In this document: positions 7,371 to 13,957 of the stretch, piece after piece
How the letters are laid out: the number at the start of each line of letters is the position of its first letter
How positions within the stretch are numbered: the first letter of the stretch is position 1
Origin: JBNAVY01 sp049700195
GTDB taxonomy: Bacteria; Bacillota; Thermoanaerobacteria; Thermoanaerobacterales; Thermoanaerobacteraceae
NCBI GenBank assembly: GCA_049700195.1
Contig: JBNAVY010000045.1
Coordinates: 1-13,957 of the forward strand
DNA length: 13,957 nucleotides
Reading direction: 5' to 3'
Notes under the pieces: generated by a model
The model's input: the letters and a program-made list of their open reading frames with translations, nothing else
Database searches by the model: none
What the model was told of the DNA's origin: nothing
Program-made: the position numbers and the translations under genes

Positions 7371-8639
7371 CTATTTTAAAACATCTATTTTCATATAATA
7401 TCTTAAAGCTTCAGGTATAACAACAGAACCATCTTCCTGCTGAAAATTTTCTAAAATAGCTGCAAAAGTCCTGCCTATAGCAACACCTGAACCATTTAGA
7501 GTATGAACATATTGAGCTTTACCTCCATCTTTAGGTCTAAATTTAATATTTGCACGTATTGCCTGAAAATCCTCACAATTACTACATGAGGAAATTTCAA
7601 CATATCTACCATAACTAGGCATCCATACTTCTAAGTCATATTTTTTTGTTGCAGTAAATCCTAAATCTCCTGTACAAATAGAAACAACTCTATAAGGTAT
7701 ACCTAATTGTTTTAAAACATCTTCGGCATCTTGTGTCATTTTTTCTAATTCCTCATAAGATTTATCAGGTTCTGTAAACTTTACAAGTTCTACTTTGTTG
7801 AACTGATGTTGTCTGATAAGACCTCTTGTATCTCTACCTGCAGAACCTGCTTCTTGTCTGAAACAAGCACTATAAGCGCAGTGATTTATAGTCAATTTAT
7901 CTACATCAATTATAGTATCTCTATACATATTAGTTACAGGTACTTCAGCAGTTGGAACTAAAAAATAATCCGTACCTGCAACTTTAAAAGCATCTTCTTC
8001 AAACTTAGGAAGCTGTCCTGTTCCAAACATACTTCTTCTGTGAACCATAAAAGGCGGAAAAACTTCTGTATAACCATGCTTTTCAATATGAAGATCGAGC
8101 ATAAAGTTTATAAGAGACCTTTCCAGTCTTGCTCCTAGACCCTTATAAAATGTAAATCTTGAACCGGTAACTTTTGAAGCAGCCTCAAAATCAAGTATTC
8201 CTAAAGCCTCGCCTATTTCCCAGTGGGGTTTTGGTTCAAACTCAAATTTCCTTGGTTCTCCCCATCTTCTTATTTCTACATTATCCTCATCACTATCTCC
8301 TATTGGAACACTTTCATGTGGTATATTGGGGATAGTCCATAAAATTTCTTCTGCTTTTTCTTCTATCGATTTGACTTCTTGTTCTAATACTTTTATATTT
8401 TCTGATAATTGCTTCATCTGAGAAATTTGATTTTGGACATCTTTGCCTTCTTTTTTTAATTTAGCAATAATATCATTTTCGGAATTCCTTTTGTTTTTTA
8501 AAGCTTCGAGTTCTATAAGCAACTGCCTTCGTCTTTCATCTAATGCTAAAAAATCATCAATATCTGCATTGACCTTTTTCAGTTCTATAGCTCTTTTTAC
8601 TTCATCAGGATTACTTCTGATTCTTTTTACATCTAACAA
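7371..8639 (-). CDS. serS: Seryl-tRNA synthetase (EC 6.1.1.11)
   Basis: The enzyme charges tRNA-Ser with serine using ATP in the cytoplasm. The 422-residue product has full family length. An N-terminal antiparallel coiled-coil arm (about residues 1-110), which contacts the long variable arm of tRNA-Ser, precedes the class II catalytic core. Motif 2 (FRQEAGSAGRDTRGLIRQHQ, from about residue 260) and motif 3 (NGSGVAIGRTFAAILEN, from about 382) are complete. I place the start at TTG 8637-8639, eight bases after the AAGGAGG site. This gives the standard MLDVKRIRSNPDEVK opening. An in-frame GTG three codons earlier overlaps the ribosome binding site and is unlikely. Expression is controlled by the T-box leader directly upstream. 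The two tRNA-Ser genes downstream encode its substrates. Confidence 0.97.
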   Translation of the reverse strand: MLDVKRIRSNPDEVKRAIELKKVNADIDDFLALDERRRQLLIELEALKNKRNSENDIIAKLKKEGKDVQNQISQMKQLSENIKVLEQEVKSIEEKAEEILWTIPNIPHESVPIGDSDEDNVEIRRWGEPRKFEFEPKPHWEIGEALGILDFEAASKVTGSRFTFYKGLGARLERSLINFMLDLHIEKHGYTEVFPPFMVHRRSMFGTGQLPKFEEDAFKVAGTDYFLVPTAEVPVTNMYRDTIIDVDKLTINHCAYSACFRQEAGSAGRDTRGLIRQHQFNKVELVKFTEPDKSYEELEKMTQDAEDVLKQLGIPYRVVSICTGDLGFTATKKYDLEVWMPSYGRYVEISSCSNCEDFQAIRANIKFRPKDGGKAQYVHTLNGSGVAIGRTFAAILENFQQEDGSVVIPEALRYYMKIDVLK

Positions 8640-8653
8640 AATATACACCTCCT

Positions 8654-8890
8654 TAAAAAATTAATTCCCGACCCTTATAAAGGGACGGGAATATAGTCGT
8701 GTTGCCACCCTAATTTGACTTTTTATAATATAAAAAGCCCTCTTCATGATTTAACGGTCGCCCGATGGTTATTACACCTTAGCTCAGGGATGGATTTCAT
8801 AAGCAGTACTTACTGGTTTGCACCAAACACCAGCTCTCTTAAAAGCCTTGCCTAATACTTGTCCCTTCATAGCAAAAGTATTTATTTGTG
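8654..8890 (-). promoter_or_regulatory. T-box riboswitch leader of serS (specifier UCC)
   Basis: The hallmark T-box AGGGTGGCAACACG is at 8698-8711. It is followed by a terminator hairpin (ATTCCCG, CCCTT and their complements, 8664-8692) and a T-rich tract before the serS binding site. Stem I can be drawn: lower helix GGGA/TCCC, a specifier loop with AGTA on the 5' side and TGAAATCCA on the 3' side, and an upper helix TAGGCA/TGCTTA. The specifier is most simply UCC (8792-8794), a Ser codon followed by the usual purine. The antiterminator bulge UGGC matches the GCCA end of both tRNA-Ser genes here (G73). Uncharged tRNA-Ser should therefore stabilise the antiterminator and switch serS on. A further hairpin at about 8716-8740 fits stem III. 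Confidence 0.93.
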
Positions 8891-8894
8891 CTAT

Positions 8895-8923
8895 ATTATA
8901 CTACTTTAAAATAAAATATGCAA
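8895..8923 (-). promoter_or_regulatory. Promoter of the T-box/serS transcript
   Basis: On the reverse strand TTGCAT (8918-8923), a 17-bp spacer and perfect TATAAT (8895-8900) stand directly before the T-box leader. The -35 box begins only four bases after the lepB stop codon. Confidence 0.8.
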
Positions 8924-8927
8924 TACC

Positions 8928-9458
8928 CTATTTTCCAGTCATGCATCCCATTCTATTCAGTGGCCATATTCTAAAAACTATTTTACCCAGAATCTGATTT
9001 CTTGATACATATTTATGTTCCCAGAATCTACTGTCAAGTGATTGATTCCTATTATCCCCCATCATAAAATAATGATCTGGTGGAACAACATAAGGTCCAA
9101 AATTACCTTTCATGGGCTCTTTTAAATATGGTTCATTTACAACTTTTCCATTACGTATTAATACTCCGTTTTTTATTTCGATTGTGTCACCGCCAATACC
9201 TATAACTCTTTTAACAAAATTCACGCTAGGATCATCAGGAAATTTAAAAACCACTATATCTCCTCTTTTTATAGGTTCAAATCTATATATAAATTTATTT
9301 TCAATAAATTTATCATTTAATTGTATGGTATTTAACATAGAACCTGTAGGTACATCTACTAATTCAAAAATATAAGTTCTTATAAACATTGCTATTGCAA
9401 AGGCAAGTGCAATAGTTAAAATCCAACTGATTATTTCTTTGCTAAGATTTTTATTCAT
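8928..9458 (-). CDS. lepB: Signal peptidase I (EC 3.4.21.89)
   Basis: This membrane-bound serine protease removes signal peptides from exported proteins on the outer face of the membrane. The 176-residue product has one N-terminal membrane span (about 9-30) and the Gram-positive short form of the family. The nucleophile is S40 in VPTGSM, where Ser is more usual than Thr at the position before GSM. The general base is K83 in NFVKRVIG. Box E (GDNRNQSLDSR) spans 134-144. I use the ATG at 9456-9458, preceded by AAGGAG. A longer TTG frame beginning at 9476 would run through that binding site and is rejected. A TATAAT -10 (9490-9495) lies just upstream with a weak -35. No terminator separates it from the serS leader, so its transcript probably runs into the T-box. 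Confidence 0.95.
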   Translation of the reverse strand: MNKNLSKEIISWILTIALAFAIAMFIRTYIFELVDVPTGSMLNTIQLNDKFIENKFIYRFEPIKRGDIVVFKFPDDPSVNFVKRVIGIGGDTIEIKNGVLIRNGKVVNEPYLKEPMKGNFGPYVVPPDHYFMMGDNRNQSLDSRFWEHKYVSRNQILGKIVFRIWPLNRMGCMTGK

Positions 9459-9595
9459 AATTACTCTCCTTGTCAAAAATTACACTAATATTATAACACA
9501 ATGAAAAAAGAAATTCTAATTTTTTTGCTTATATAGTATATTTTTCTAATATATGTTAATAATTTTAATTAGAAATGATTTTTAGGGGGGATTTA

Positions 9596-9775
9596 ATGAA
9601 TTCACTTGAGTATCTTATAGAATTTGCAGAAATAAAAAATATAGAATATAAAAATACACTTGCAATTTTATCAATAATAGATTTGTTAATTGAAAAAAAC
9701 ATAATTACAAAAAAAGAGCTTGTAAACAAATCTGAACAAATAAAAAAAAATTCACAAATAAAAACCGCCCAATAA
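9596..9775 (+). CDS. Small protein of unknown function (59 aa)
   Basis: An ATG at 9596-9598 follows a TTAGGGGGG binding site, and the frame ends at a TAA just before a strong terminator, so it looks like a real single-gene unit. The product starts MNSLEYLIEFAEIKNIEYKN, continues with a hydrophobic helix (TLAILSIIDLLIEK) and ends in a Lys-rich tail (ITKKELVNKSEQIKKN). It is predicted mostly helical, with no signal peptide, cysteines or clear membrane span. I do not recognise the family. It is divergent from lepB and precedes ytvI, from which it is insulated by the terminator. A longer frame starting at 9575 would place the binding site inside the gene and is rejected. No strong promoter is apparent, and TTGCTT at 9525-9530 has a poorly spaced -10. 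Confidence 0.75.
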   Translation: MNSLEYLIEFAEIKNIEYKNTLAILSIIDLLIEKNIITKKELVNKSEQIKKNSQIKTAQ

Positions 9776-9780
9776 AAAAG

Positions 9781-9801
9781 TCCGAGTACTCGGATTTTTT
9801 T
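9781..9801 (+). terminator. Terminator after the 59-aa gene
   Basis: The perfect palindrome TCCGAGTACTCGGA (9781-9794) is followed by seven T residues. It separates the small gene from ytvI. Confidence 0.85.
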
Positions 9802-9824
9802 ATCTTAAAGAAAAATTCATTTAG

Positions 9825-9853
9825 TAGACATAAATGTTTACTAATATTATAAT
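9825..9853 (+). promoter_or_regulatory. Promoter of ytvI
   Basis: TAGACA (9825-9830), a 17-bp spacer and perfect TATAAT (9848-9853) lie 22 bases before the GTG start. The -10 falls inside the longer open frame, which supports the shorter start. Confidence 0.75.
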
Positions 9854-9875
9854 AGAGGGAAAGGAGGTATATTTT

Positions 9876-10940
9876 GTGAACAATTTTCTATCAAAATATG
9901 GCTATATAATAAAAAATGTTTTTATAATTTTTCTTGTTTTTGTTATTTTTTATATAATAATTTTTAAAGCAATACCTTTTTTAATGCCTTTTGTAATTGC
10001 ATTATTATTTGCTATTATTATAGATCCTGGAGTTAATTTTTTTGAAAAAAAACTAAAAATCCCAAGGGCTATTTCGTCTTTTTTGTTACTTTTAATTTTA
10101 ATAGGAGTCATTGGATCATTGATAGCCTTAGCTGTTACACAACTTGTATATGAGCTTATATCTTTGTCAGAATTAGCCCCTAAATATGCTGATATTATAA
10201 ATAATAATATTATCGATTTAATTAATAAAATAAAAGGATATTACATAACTCTGCCTCCAAATATTACTTCTTTTTTTGAAAGTGAAATACAGTTGATTTT
10301 AAATAATGTTTCTGTAATAGCAAAAGACCTTGCTGGTTTTATAATATCCCTTGCAACAAAATTACCTACTTTTTTATTTATGACCTTAATAACACTTGTT
10401 TCAACATTTTTTATGAGCAAAGATAAATATATAATTTTAGACTTCATTAAAAGACAGTTTCCTCAAAACTGGTCTGATCATGCTAAAAATATAAAAATTG
10501 ATTTATTTAAAACTATGTTTGGATATTTAAAAGCTACTCTTATTATTCTTTTAATGAATTTTATTGAGGCTTCAATAGGTCTTGCAATAATAGGCATTAA
10601 CTATTATTTTTTATTAGGGCTTTTAATTAGTGTTGCTGATTTACTTCCTGCATTAGGTTCTGGATTTGTTCTTATACCATGGGCAATTTATAATATAATC
10701 ATAAAAAATTATATGGTTGGCATATATCTATTAATTTTATACGGATTTATAACCGTTGTTAGACAAATAGTTGAACCAAAAATTCTAGGTTATACTATAG
10801 GTCTTCATCCGTTGGTAATTTTAATCTCTATGTTTATAGGCGCAAATTTATTTGGTTTCTGGGGACTTATAATGGGACCTGTTTTTATAATCATTTTTAA
10901 GACTCTTCAAAGGGCTGAAATTATACCTCCTTGGAAATAA
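9876..10940 (+). CDS. ytvI: YtvI-like sporulation integral membrane protein (AI-2E transporter family)
   Basis: The 354-residue polytopic membrane protein has about eight hydrophobic segments and belongs to the AI-2E/PerM family. Its C-terminal half carries the family pattern DLLPALGSGFVLIPWAIYN, then RQIVEPKILGYTIGLHPLV and GFWGLIMGPVFIIIFKTL. The PALGxGxVLIPWAIY and RQxxEPKILGxxIGLHPL strings are particularly like the YtvI subgroup, known from spore-formers and named for sporulation. The transported substrate, if any, is unknown. Start is GTG at 9876-9878, eight bases after AAAGGAGG. An upstream ATG at 9834 overlaps the promoter and is rejected. It is transcribed alone and converges with the osmoprotectant operon at a shared hairpin. 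An AI-2E exporter assignment would rest on family name only. Confidence 0.85.
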   Translation: MNNFLSKYGYIIKNVFIIFLVFVIFYIIIFKAIPFLMPFVIALLFAIIIDPGVNFFEKKLKIPRAISSFLLLLILIGVIGSLIALAVTQLVYELISLSELAPKYADIINNNIIDLINKIKGYYITLPPNITSFFESEIQLILNNVSVIAKDLAGFIISLATKLPTFLFMTLITLVSTFFMSKDKYIILDFIKRQFPQNWSDHAKNIKIDLFKTMFGYLKATLIILLMNFIEASIGLAIIGINYYFLLGLLISVADLLPALGSGFVLIPWAIYNIIIKNYMVGIYLLILYGFITVVRQIVEPKILGYTIGLHPLVILISMFIGANLFGFWGLIMGPVFIIIFKTLQRAEIIPPWK

Positions 10941-10970
10941 AATGCATACTGGAAATTCCAGTATGCATTT
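10940..10970. terminator. Bidirectional terminator between ytvI and the osmoprotectant operon
   Basis: A near-perfect inverted repeat, AAATGCATACTGGAA with TTCCAGTATGCATTT around A10955, is followed by TATTTTATT on one strand and TTATTTCC on the other. It touches both stop codons, so the two convergent units share it. Confidence 0.85.
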
Positions 10971-11863
10971 TATTTTATTAAACCTTTTTCTTTAAGAAAA
11001 TCATCTGCTACTTTTCTTGGATCATCACCCAATTTATCTACTTTGTAATTTAATTTTCTCATAGTTTCATCATTAATCTGCCCTGCCAACTCATTTAAAA
11101 CTTTTTCAACTTCAGGATATTTTTTTAAGGTGCTTTCTCTAATCAAAGGTGCAGCATAGTATGGTGGGAAAAAATGCTTATCATCTTCTAATGTCTTTAG
11201 CTTGAAAGCTTCTAATAAACCGTCAGTTGAAAATGCATCAATCACTTGTACATTATTTTTTTCTATAGCAGGATATCTTAATCCGGTATCCATGCCTTTT
11301 ACTTCTTTAAAATGCATACCATATGCTTTTTCCAGTCCCGGATAACCATCTGGCCTTGCTGTAAATTCCATCGAACAGCCTAAAATAAATTTGTTACTTA
11401 TTTTTGCTAACTGTGAAAAAGTATTAATATTGTATTTATCTGCAATTGCTGGTTCCATTGCTAATGTATATGTGTTATTAAAACCGAAAGGTTTAAGCCA
11501 AACGAGATTATATTTTTCTTTAAATATCTTTTTTACTTCATCATATACTTTCTGGGGATCTTTTTGTGTAGGCATGTTTAAAATGTCAACTAAACCTGTT
11601 CCAGTATATTCAGCATAAACATCTATATTCCCATTTTTTAAAGCCTTAAAAGCAACATCTGTACCTCCTAAATTAAGCTGTCTAACTACAGGAATATTTG
11701 TGTTTTTTTCAATCATTGTCGCAATCATATTTCCTAAAATAATCTGTTCTGTAAAGTTTTTTGAACCAACTACTATTTTATCTTTTGAACTACATCCTGA
11801 AATAATAAACGTCAAAGCAAATAAAACTAAAAATGCAACCAATATATTTTTTTTTAAACTCAT
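10970..11863 (-). CDS. opuCC: Osmoprotectant (glycine betaine/choline/carnitine-type) ABC transporter substrate-binding lipoprotein
   Basis: The 297-residue extracytoplasmic binding protein opens with a lipoprotein signal, and the lipobox IISGC puts the lipidated Cys at 24. The mature part starts KIVVGSKNFTEQIILGNMIA and contains LNLGGTDVAFKALKNGNIDVYAEYTGTGL, DAFSTDGLLEAFKL and FFPPYYAAPLIR, all typical of OpuCC/OsmF quaternary-amine binding proteins. Start is ATG 11861-11863 after AAGGAGGA. An 18-codon longer frame overlaps opuCB and is rejected. It is the last gene of the operon, 13 bases after opuCB. The exact ligand (betaine, carnitine, choline or another) cannot be decided from sequence. 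Confidence 0.9.
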   Translation of the reverse strand: MSLKKNILVAFLVLFALTFIISGCSSKDKIVVGSKNFTEQIILGNMIATMIEKNTNIPVVRQLNLGGTDVAFKALKNGNIDVYAEYTGTGLVDILNMPTQKDPQKVYDEVKKIFKEKYNLVWLKPFGFNNTYTLAMEPAIADKYNINTFSQLAKISNKFILGCSMEFTARPDGYPGLEKAYGMHFKEVKGMDTGLRYPAIEKNNVQVIDAFSTDGLLEAFKLKTLEDDKHFFPPYYAAPLIRESTLKKYPEVEKVLNELAGQINDETMRKLNYKVDKLGDDPRKVADDFLKEKGLIK

Positions 11864-11876
11864 AAAAAATTCCTCC

Positions 11877-12515
11877 TTATTTTTGAATACCTTTTGGTGT
11901 AACAGCCTTTTCAACATGACCTAAAATAAAATCCATCAAAAGAGCCAATATTGCAGCAGGAATAGCACCTGACAATATCATATTTGTGTTTACCATCTGT
12001 ATTCCTGTAAATATCATATAACCTAATCCTCCTGCACCAATAAATGCTGCTATAGTCATAAGACCAACTGCTGTAACCGTTGAAATTCGTATTCCTGCCA
12101 TAATTACTGGAAGTGCCATAGGTATCTGAACCATTCTTAAAAGTTGACCTTCTGTCATTCCCATTCCTCTTCCTGATTCTAATATATCAGGATTTATATT
12201 CACAAGACCTGTATAGGTATTTTTTATTATAGGCAATAATGAGTACAAAAATACCATCGTTATTGCTGGTGGACTTCCTATACCTAAAACAGGTATTAAG
12301 AATCCTAAAAGCGCAAGACTTGGTATTGCCTGCATAACATTAGCAATCCCTATTACAAAAGTTGAAAGTTTTCTAACTCTAGTTATTAAAATTCCAAGAG
12401 GTACCCCTATTGCAATAGCTATTAAAACAGCTATTAATGTAAGTTCTATATGCTGTAAAATTAATTTATCTATTTCATTTATTCTACTAATAAAAAAATT
12501 TATAAAGTTACCCAT
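11877..12515 (-). CDS. opuCB: Osmoprotectant ABC transporter permease
   Basis: This is a 212-residue inner membrane channel subunit with about five or six membrane segments. The coupling loop ESGRGMGMTEGQLLRMVQIP fits the EAA-loop pattern that contacts the ATPase. Neighbouring strings MQAIPSLALLGFLIPVLGIG and AAFIGAGGLGYMIFTGIQ are typical of OpuCB/ProW-type permeases. ATG start at 12513-12515 follows GAGGGTG, four bases after the opuCA stop, so translation is likely coupled. The operon has no second permease gene (OpuCD), so the channel is expected to be a homodimer. The substrate-binding domain is a separate gene rather than fused. Confidence 0.92.
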   Translation of the reverse strand: MGNFINFFISRINEIDKLILQHIELTLIAVLIAIAIGVPLGILITRVRKLSTFVIGIANVMQAIPSLALLGFLIPVLGIGSPPAITMVFLYSLLPIIKNTYTGLVNINPDILESGRGMGMTEGQLLRMVQIPMALPVIMAGIRISTVTAVGLMTIAAFIGAGGLGYMIFTGIQMVNTNMILSGAIPAAILALLMDFILGHVEKAVTPKGIQK

Positions 12516-12519
12516 CTTT

Positions 12520-13635
12520 TTACACCCTCTCTACCTGTTCATTAAATATTGTCAAAATACTGCTTTTTGTAATAAGCCCAACAAGTTTTTTGTCTTCTTC
12601 AACTACAGGTATATACCCTATACTTTTTTCATTCATTAATTTTAATATCTCTACAATAGAAGTATCTTGGGTTACATATATAACATTTTTTTCAATAATA
12701 TCTTCCAACCTTATACCTTTATCTCTGTTTCTTGCTATATCTTTTGCTGTCACAATACCTATTAGATTATCTTTATTATCAACAATCATTAAACTGTCTA
12801 CTTTATTGCTCGTCATAATTTGTAGTGCTTGTGGTATTGTTCTGGATGCTATTGCTTTAACTGGATTTTTAATCATTATATCTTCTGCTTTTATAAATTC
12901 AGGCTGACGCCATATTCTGTTTTTCCCTATAAATTCTTCAACAAAATCATTTCCAGGCTCTCTCAGTAAATTTTCCGGTGTGTCAAATCTTAATATTTCC
13001 CCATCTTTCATTATACATATCCTATCTCCGAGTTTTAAAGCCTCATCCATATCATGAGTAACAAAAACAATTGTCTTTTTTAATTCCTGCTGAAGTTTAA
13101 AAAGCTCATCTTGAAGTTGATTTCTTGTTATAGGATCTAATGCACTAAAAGGTTCATCCATTAAGATTATATCAGGGTTAGTTGCAAGTGCTCTTGCAAC
13201 ACCTATCCTCTGTTGCTGGCCACCACTTAGCTCATTTGGATACCTGTTAATGTATTCACTAGGATCCATTCCTACTAAATGCAAAAGCTCTTCAGCCCTT
13301 TTATGTCTTTTAGAAGCTGGCCACTTATTTAAAAATGGAACTATCTCTATATTTTTACCTATAGTCATGTGTGGAAACAATCCTGTCTGCTGTATAACAT
13401 AACCTATATTTCTTCTTAATTTTATAGTATCTTCTTTTGAAATATCTCTTCCATTAATATAAATTTTCCCTTCTGTAGGTTCTATTAACTTATTTATCAT
13501 TTTTAATGTGGTGGTTTTTCCACATCCGCTTGGACCTATAAGTACAACTAATTCTTCATCATTTATAGTCATAGTTATATTTTTTAAAACATGGGTATTT
13601 TTAAAAGACTTTTTTACATTTTTAAATTCTATCAT
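12520..13635 (-). CDS. opuCA: Osmoprotectant ABC transporter ATP-binding protein with two CBS domains
   Basis: The 371-residue cytoplasmic ATPase drives uptake of quaternary-amine osmoprotectants. Walker A is GPSGCGKTT (34-42), the Q-loop is around Q82-Q83, the signature LSGGQQQR spans 136-143, Walker B is ILMDEP (157-162) and the switch His is H194 in VTHD. All are intact. A tandem CBS pair fills about 250-366. In OpuA-type ATPases this pair senses ionic strength, and in OpuCA it can bind c-di-AMP. Start is ATG 13633-13635 after AAAAGGAGG. It is the first gene of the opuCA-opuCB-opuCC unit. A good promoter and an inverted repeat stand between it and the RCK_C-domain gene upstream. Confidence 0.95.
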   Translation of the reverse strand: MIEFKNVKKSFKNTHVLKNITMTINDEELVVLIGPSGCGKTTTLKMINKLIEPTEGKIYINGRDISKEDTIKLRRNIGYVIQQTGLFPHMTIGKNIEIVPFLNKWPASKRHKRAEELLHLVGMDPSEYINRYPNELSGGQQQRIGVARALATNPDIILMDEPFSALDPITRNQLQDELFKLQQELKKTIVFVTHDMDEALKLGDRICIMKDGEILRFDTPENLLREPGNDFVEEFIGKNRIWRQPEFIKAEDIMIKNPVKAIASRTIPQALQIMTSNKVDSLMIVDNKDNLIGIVTAKDIARNRDKGIRLEDIIEKNVIYVTQDTSIVEILKLMNEKSIGYIPVVEEDKKLVGLITKSSILTIFNEQVERV

Positions 13636-13663
13636 TATAAAATTAACCTCCTTTTCCCATATA

Positions 13664-13690
13664 ACAACTCTATTATAACATCTAAGTTGT
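13664..13690. promoter_or_regulatory. Inverted repeat spanning the opuCA -10 box, possible operator
   Basis: Arms ACAACT (13664-13669) and AGTTGT (13685-13690) are perfect complements separated by 15 bases and enclose the whole -10 element. A second short imperfect palindrome, AAGT-TGTC-ACTT (13684-13695), overlaps the right arm within the spacer. The placement suits a repressor site. No binding protein is proven. Confidence 0.45.
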
Positions 13691-13700
13691 CACTTGTAAA
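13672..13700 (-). promoter_or_regulatory. Promoter of the osmoprotectant operon
   Basis: On the reverse strand TTTACA (13695-13700), a 17-bp spacer and perfect TATAAT (13672-13677) lie 36 bases before the opuCA start and 9 bases after the upstream stop codon. Confidence 0.8.
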
Positions 13701-13709
13701 ACAAAAAAA

Positions 13710-13957
13710 CTAATTTTCATACAAAAATTTTAAAGTCTTTTCCATTACATCTTCATCTCCAACAATAATTAAAACATCTCCCTTATTAATTTCTGAATAT
13801 GGACCTGGAGATAAATATAATTTTTCTCCTCTTCTAATTCCTATTATAGTCCCACCTGTATTCTGCCAAAATTTCAGATCTGATATTGTTTTTCCAATTG
13901 CATGAGTTGGTTTGTTTACATCTATTTCAAATGGATTAAAAGGATTAATATTTTTTA
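13710..13957 (-). CDS. TrkA-C/RCK_C domain protein, 5' end outside window; possible BusR-like regulator
   Basis: Only the last 82 codons are present, ending at TAG 13710-13712. They read PFEIDVNKPTHAIGKTISDL, then TGGTIIGIRRGEKLYLSPGP and INKGDVLIIVGDEDVMEKTL, a complete RCK_C (TrkA-C) fold. This domain binds c-di-AMP or other ligands in K+ channels, antiporter subunits and regulators. It is directly upstream of and codirectional with the betaine-type importer. BusR of Lactococcus and Streptococcus is a GntR-HTH plus RCK_C repressor of the betaine importer busA and responds to c-di-AMP, so a similar regulator is the favoured reading. The decisive N-terminal domain is not in the window. A Ktr/Trk K+ channel subunit or a cation/proton antiporter subunit remains possible. 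Confidence 0.75.
   Translation of the reverse strand, partial: KNINPFNPFEIDVNKPTHAIGKTISDLKFWQNTGGTIIGIRRGEKLYLSPGPYSEINKGDVLIIVGDEDVMEKTLKFLYEN

Noticed and set aside
9459..9476. Longer lepB start at a TTG
   Set aside because: It would place the AAGGAG ribosome binding site of the ATG start inside the coding region, and the shorter form begins as family members do.
9834..9875. Longer ytvI start at ATG 9834
   Set aside because: It overlaps a well-spaced promoter and the AAAGGAGG site that serves the GTG start.
11391..12907. Several plus-strand frames of 74-105 codons within the opu operon
   Set aside because: All are antisense shadows of well-matched transporter genes and lack binding sites.
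1..13957. CRISPR array, insertion sequence or toxin-antitoxin pair
   Set aside because: I saw no regularly spaced repeats, transposase frames or terminal inverted repeats, nor any recognisable toxin or antitoxin pair.

Overview
The window looks like the chromosome of a low-GC, Gram-positive, endospore-forming member of the Clostridia. The grounds are the very AT-rich core, strong AAAGGAGG-type ribosome binding sites, sigma-A promoters with 17-bp spacers, a T-box riboswitch, a YtvI-type sporulation membrane protein, an LCP wall protein and an OpuC-type osmolyte importer. A thermophilic clostridial lineage is possible, but I cannot name a genus from sequence alone.

Positions 1-2683 are a degraded accessory segment. 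A stalk-domain (copper amine oxidase N-terminal-like) secreted protein runs off the left edge. It is followed by remnants: a small membrane peptide, an RDD-family membrane protein frameshifted by an apparent microhomology deletion, the C-terminal part of a RecJ-like exonuclease with at least two frameshifts, and a dead C-terminal piece of a tyrosine recombinase. The recombinase remnant ends at a terminator and a tandem 11-bp repeat just before the 3' end of tRNA-Arg(ACG). This is the usual layout of a mobile element inserted at a tRNA 3' end, here in decay.

Positions 2683-9801 are intact core genes. They are tRNA-Arg, a 7-TM UPF0182 protein, a divergent LytR-CpsA-Psr protein with a bidirectional terminator, and a serine-decoding cluster read leftward. 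That cluster is a T-box leader with a UCC specifier, serS, then tRNA-Ser(UGA) and tRNA-Ser(GCU) from their own promoter. lepB (signal peptidase I) lies just upstream of the T-box with no terminator of its own. A 59-aa orphan protein is read divergently from lepB.

Positions 9825-13957 hold ytvI on the plus strand and, converging on it through a shared hairpin, a three-gene ABC importer for glycine betaine-type osmoprotectants (ATPase with CBS pair, one permease, lipoprotein). A TrkA-C/RCK_C protein immediately upstream is cut by the right edge. Its position suggests a BusR-like, c-di-AMP-responsive repressor of the importer. An inverted repeat spans the importer's -10 box.

I found no CRISPR array, insertion sequence or obviously new defence system. 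The most informative features are the decaying tRNA-linked element, the self-contained serine cluster and the possible osmolyte-regulator pairing. Several genes appear to start with TTG or GTG, and I moved several starts to fit their ribosome binding sites.
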